A stretch of 64,000 nucleotides of DNA. Origin: an uncultured Faecalibacterium sp. (GTDB taxonomy: Bacteria; Bacillota; Clostridia; Oscillospirales; Ruminococcaceae). Made by a program: the position numbers and the translations under genes. The notes beneath the pieces are model-generated. The model did not search any database, was not told the DNA's origin, and saw only the letters and a program-made list of their open reading frames with translations. Positions 60,875 to 64,000 of this stretch are shown here, in pieces. The first letter of the stretch is position 1. Every line of letters begins with the position of its first letter. Where the stretch lies: the NCBI GenBank assembly GCA_934561485.1, contig CAKTGS010000002.1:1-64000 (forward strand), read 5' to 3'.

Positions 60875-62800
60875 ATGCGCATTACGGAGTTATTTACCGC
60901 ACAGTCCATTGCGCTGGACGAAGCGCTGGACAACCAGGAACAGATCCTTTCCCGGCTGGTGGAACTGCAGGCCACCCACGGCAACATCAAGGACCGGGAT
61001 GCCTACAAAAAGGCCCTGTATGCCCGCGAAGCCGAAGGTTCCACCTATGTGGACAACGGCATCACGGTGCCCCACGCCAAAACGAACGTGGTCACCCGGC
61101 CCAGTCTGGCGGCCCTGCGGCTGGCAAAGCCGGTGCAGTACAACCCCGAGGATGACGGCACCACCAACCTGTTGTTTGCCATTGCTGCGCCGGAAAACGG
61201 CAGCCTGCATGTGGACATGCTGGCCCGCATGATGCAGATGCTGATGAACGAGGACTTTGTGGCAAAGCTGAACGCTGCCCGCACCCCGGAAGAATTCCTG
61301 GCCTGCATTGACGCCCAGGAGGATGCGCAGTTTGGCACCGAGAGCTTTACCCAGCAGGCAATTCCGCAGGAGGGCTACCGCATTCTGGCAGTGACCGCCT
61401 GTGTCAACGGCATTGCTCATACCTACATGGCCGCCGAGGCCCTGACCAAGGCCGGTGACAAGCTGGGCCTGCCCACCAAGGTGGAGACCAACGGCTCGGA
61501 CGGTGCCAAGAACATCCTGACCCGCGAGGAGATCGCCGCCTGTGACGGCATCATCGTGGCGGCGGAGAAAAAGGTGGAGACCGCCCGCTTTGACGGCAAG
61601 CCGGTGCTGTTCACCCGCGTGGATGACGGCATCCACAAACCGGAAGAGCTGATCAAAAAGATCGTGCACGGCGAGGTGCCCGTTTACCACGCCGAGGGCG
61701 GCGCACAGGCCGCCGAGAGCAGTGCCGATGGCAAGGACAGCTTTGGCCGCAGCCTGTACAAGAACCTGATGAACGGCGTTTCCCACATGCTGCCCTTTGT
61801 GGTGGGCGGCGGTATTCTGATCGCGCTGGCCTTCCTGCTGGACGATTACTCCATCGACCCCTCCAACTTCGGCATGAACACCCCCACGGCCGCCTTCTTC
61901 AAGACGGTGGGCAATGCGGCCTTCGGCTACATGCTGCCCATTCTGGCTGCCTTCATTGCCATGTCCATTGCAGACCGTCCGGGCCTGGCCGTGGGCTTTG
62001 TGGGCGGTGTGCTGGCCATGAACGGCACCAACTTTGCAGGCATTGCAAACGGCGAGACCACCGGCATCTCCGGCGGCTTCCTGGCGGCACTGCTGGCTGG
62101 TTTTGCGGCGGGCTACATTGTGGAGCTGCTCAAAAAGATCACCGAAAAGCTCCCCGCCAGCCTGAACGGCATCCGCCCCATGCTCATCTACCCGCTGGGC
62201 GGTATGTTCATTGTGGGTGTCGTGATGTGCGGCATCAACCCGGTGATGGGCATGATCAACACCGCCATGACCAACTGGCTCAATGCCATGGGCGGCACCT
62301 CCAAGGTGCTGCTGGGTGCCATTGTGGCCGGTATGATGAGCATTGACATGGGCGGCCCCTTCAACAAGGCAGCCTATGTGTTCGGCACGGCAGCCCTGGC
62401 TTCCGGCAACTATGAGGTGATGGCCGCCGTTATGGTGGGCGGCATGGTGCCTCCCATTGCCATTGCCCTGTCCACCACCTTCTGCCCCAAAAAGTGGTCG
62501 CCGGACGAGCGCCGCAACGGCATTGTGAACTACGTCATGGGCCTGTGCTTTGTTACGGAAGGCGCCATCCCCTACGCCGCAGCCGACCCGCTGCGTGTGC
62601 TGCCCAGCTGCGTGATCGGTGCAGCGATCTCGGGTGCCCTGTCCATGACCTTCGGCTGCGCACTGCGCGCACCCCACGGCGGCATCTTTGTGTTCCCGGT
62701 GGTGGATCACGCCGTGATGTACTGCGTGGCCCTGGCCATTGGCAGCGTGGTGGGCGCTGTGATCCTGAGCCTGCTCAAAAAGACCTACACCGAAGCATAA
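60875..62800 (+). CDS. fruA: PTS fructose transporter subunit EIIABC
   Basis: 641 residues. EIIA at 1-150 with the phospho-His in NGITVPHAK; EIIB at about 165-265 with the phospho-Cys in LAVTACVNGIAHTYMAAEAL; membrane EIIC from about 295 to the end (LYKNLMNGVSHMLPFVVGGGILIALAF, GFVGGVLAMNGTNFAGIANGETTGISGGFLAAL, CFVTEGAIPYAAADPLRVLPS). It imports fructose as fructose-1-phosphate, the substrate of FruK. The operon has no separate HPr or EI. Confidence 0.95.
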   Translation: MRITELFTAQSIALDEALDNQEQILSRLVELQATHGNIKDRDAYKKALYAREAEGSTYVDNGITVPHAKTNVVTRPSLAALRLAKPVQYNPEDDGTTNLLFAIAAPENGSLHVDMLARMMQMLMNEDFVAKLNAARTPEEFLACIDAQEDAQFGTESFTQQAIPQEGYRILAVTACVNGIAHTYMAAEALTKAGDKLGLPTKVETNGSDGAKNILTREEIAACDGIIVAAEKKVETARFDGKPVLFTRVDDGIHKPEELIKKIVHGEVPVYHAEGGAQAAESSADGKDSFGRSLYKNLMNGVSHMLPFVVGGGILIALAFLLDDYSIDPSNFGMNTPTAAFFKTVGNAAFGYMLPILAAFIAMSIADRPGLAVGFVGGVLAMNGTNFAGIANGETTGISGGFLAALLAGFAAGYIVELLKKITEKLPASLNGIRPMLIYPLGGMFIVGVVMCGINPVMGMINTAMTNWLNAMGGTSKVLLGAIVAGMMSIDMGGPFNKAAYVFGTAALASGNYEVMAAVMVGGMVPPIAIALSTTFCPKKWSPDERRNGIVNYVMGLCFVTEGAIPYAAADPLRVLPSCVIGAAISGALSMTFGCALRAPHGGIFVFPVVDHAVMYCVALAIGSVVGAVILSLLKKTYTEA

Positions 62801-62841
62801 CAACGTCATCTCCCGTCCATACGGATACTTCTTCATAACGG

Positions 62842-62883
62842 CAGAACGCCTCCGGAGCTTTCCGAGGGCGTTCTGTCTTTTTG
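62842..62883 (+). terminator. Terminator of fructose operon
   Basis: CAGAACGCC (62842-62850) / GGCGTTCTG (62867-62875) with TCTTTTT. Confidence 0.88.
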
Positions 62884-62959
62884 GAAAACGATTCGGCATT
62901 CTGCGGGCGGTTTCGCGCAGCTGCACGGGATTGTTCGTTTTTTGTTTACAAACTGTTGC

Positions 62960-62988
62960 TTGACATGGAAATATCCGTTCTGTAATCT
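62960..62988 (+). promoter_or_regulatory. Predicted promoter of citrate synthase gene
   Basis: TTGACA (62960-62965), 17-base spacer, TAATCT (62983-62988). It implies a ~310-base 5' leader that includes the inverted S3 element. Confidence 0.7.
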
Positions 62989-63071
62989 GAAAGAGTATCA
63001 AATTTAAGTGTTATGCCGCTGGTGCAGCGGTCGGCCAGCGTACCGGTAGCTTTCTCTTCGGACACTTTCGA

Positions 63072-63188
63072 GTTGCGGTGCCCAGCGGATGCTTCGCGCC
63101 TTGAATGGCGCTTGCATCCTGCTGACCGCGGCCCCAACAACAGCTTCCTGTTTCCGCCGCAGGCGGCGGTCGCTGTTGTTGCAGGGCA
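63072..63188 (-). repeat. Structured dispersed repeat, family S3, copy 2 (inverted)
   Basis: Read on the minus strand it follows 9097-9211 closely. Stems: CAACAACAGC (63135-63144) with GCTGTTGTTG (63172-63181), enclosing CCGCCGC/GCGGCGG-type arms; and GCGCC (63096-63100) with GGCGC (63107-63111). It lies inside the predicted leader of the citrate synthase mRNA, in the antisense direction relative to copy 1. Confidence 0.75.
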
Positions 63189-63303
63189 TTCCATCCCCCG
63201 CCCTACTGCCTGCGGCAGCAGGGGCCCACCCTCCGGACGGTCCTCAGAGAAACTCCCGGCCCACTGGCCTGGAAACTGGCTTTCAGGAAAGGAGCAACCG
63301 ACC

Positions 63304-64000
63304 ATGGACTACCTGCAGAACGTGATGGGATATTTTGAACAGCAGCAGCCGCTGTGTGCGCAGCACGACAAGATCAGCAAGGATCTGTACCAGGAATACG
63401 GCGTCAAAGCCGGTCTGCGCGATGAAAACGGCAAGGGCGTGCTGGCGGGCCTGACCAACATTTCCGACATTCGTGCCTTTGCCTATGTGGACGGCGTCAA
63501 GCGCCCCGCCGATGGCCAGCTGCTGTACCGCGGCTATGATGTAAAAGACCTGATCAACGGCAGCCGGGGCAGCCGCTTTGCTTTTGAGGAAGCGGGTTAT
63601 CTGCTGCTGTTCGGCGAACTGCCCACCCCGGAAAAACTGGACGAGTTCTGCCGCGTGCTGGGCGAGTGCCGCACCATGCCCACCAACTTTACCCGGGATG
63701 TGATCATGAAGGCTCCCAGCCACGATATCATGAACAGCATGTCCCGCAGTGTGCTGACTCTGGCTTCCTACGACCCCAAGGCGGCAGACCTGTCCACCGC
63801 CAATGTGCTGCGCCAGAGCATCCAGCTGGCCAGCATCTTCCCCATGCTGGCGGTGTACAGCTACCATGCCTACAACCACTATGAAAACGATGACAGTATG
63901 TATATCCACCGGCCCGACCCGCAGCTTTCCACTGCCGAGAACTTTTTGCGGATGCTGCGCCCGGATATGCAGTATACTGCGCTGGAAGCCCGTGTGCTGG
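63304..64000 (+). CDS. gltA: Citrate synthase, 3'-truncated by window edge
   Basis: The frame opens at ATG 63304 (GGAAAGGAGC upstream) and stays open to the end of the window, 232 residues. Family landmarks: LTNISDIRAFAYVDGVKRPADGQLLYRGYDVKDLI (the conserved L-YRGY-I-DL segment), FEEAGYLLLFGELPT, PTNFTRDVIMKAPSHDIMNSMSRSVLTLASYD (P-HPM-like region). Catalytic histidines and aspartate would lie beyond the edge. A 2-methylcitrate synthase cannot be excluded. Feeds the same C4/C6 metabolism as the malic enzyme and fumarase genes. Confidence 0.88.
   Translation, partial: MDYLQNVMGYFEQQQPLCAQHDKISKDLYQEYGVKAGLRDENGKGVLAGLTNISDIRAFAYVDGVKRPADGQLLYRGYDVKDLINGSRGSRFAFEEAGYLLLFGELPTPEKLDEFCRVLGECRTMPTNFTRDVIMKAPSHDIMNSMSRSVLTLASYDPKAADLSTANVLRQSIQLASIFPMLAVYSYHAYNHYENDDSMYIHRPDPQLSTAENFLRMLRPDMQYTALEARVL

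Overview
The window is a roughly 58 % GC, gene-dense piece of a bacterial chromosome. The proteins (alpha subunit of RNA polymerase with L17, a RecA-RecX pair, a 459-residue primary sigma factor, DUF1385 protein, PgsA, RimO), the strong GGAGG-type ribosome binding sites, many TGC-extended -10 promoters and the NAD malic enzyme / two-subunit class I fumarase set point to a Gram-positive clostridium of the Oscillospiraceae; the overall flavour is that of Faecalibacterium (inference, no database search was possible). About 60 protein genes are supported. I see no rRNA, tRNA, CRISPR array, phage or complete insertion sequence.

Layout. 1-1.2 kb: end of rpoA and rplQ. 1.4-5 kb: lipoprotein plus OmpR/PhoR-type two-component system. 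5-9 kb: DUF1385 membrane protein, prmC, recA, recX. 8.9-9.6 kb: gene-free run of hairpins that contains members of two dispersed structured repeat families. 9.6-12.4 kb: rimO, pgsA, membrane protein. 12.5-16.6 kb: membrane-anchored FKBP-type isomerase, then malic enzyme and fumarase. 16.9-26 kb: DtxR-family regulator, large SWIM/SNF2 helicase, dipeptidase, serine hydrolase, DegV, CPBP protease, tadA, an SDR enzyme with a proline-rich head. 26-31 kb: rpoD, then a leftward surface-glycan operon. 31.4-36.1 kb: divergent operon with two paralogous adenylate-forming ligases, an acyl carrier protein and a condensation-like protein. 36.2-40 kb: birA and a divergent ECF sigma / anti-sigma / membrane protein operon. 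40.0-40.36 kb: a compact locus that reads as a type I toxin-antitoxin module. 40.4-47 kb: purC, glycerophosphodiesterase, MarR regulator and a heterodimeric ABC exporter. 47.2-51.4 kb: exopolysaccharide operon bracketed by two paralogous double-glycine-leader peptides, followed by a zinc-ribbon/SHOCT protein and an AgrC/AgrA-like two-component pair. 54.8-55.1 kb: remnant of a deleted hybrid sensor kinase just upstream of glpK. 56.7-58.9 kb: HTH protein and PIN-domain protein pair. 59.2-62.8 kb: fructose operon fruR-fruK-fruA. 63.3 kb to the end: citrate synthase, cut by the window edge.

Main points of interest: (i) the 40.0-40.36 kb locus has a 20-residue hydrophobic peptide with a perfect but hairpin-buried ribosome binding site, and a consensus TTGACA-17-TATAAT promoter on the opposite strand feeding a ~90-nt antisense RNA with its own terminator; (ii) two GG-leader peptides sharing a VWN-LQQ-SLQPV core flank glycan genes close to a LytTR two-component system; (iii) a ligase-ligase-carrier-condensation cassette under a divergent promoter region with a 13-bp inverted repeat; (iv) three families of dispersed intergenic elements whose hairpins differ by compensating base changes, suggesting that the structure rather than the sequence is maintained.
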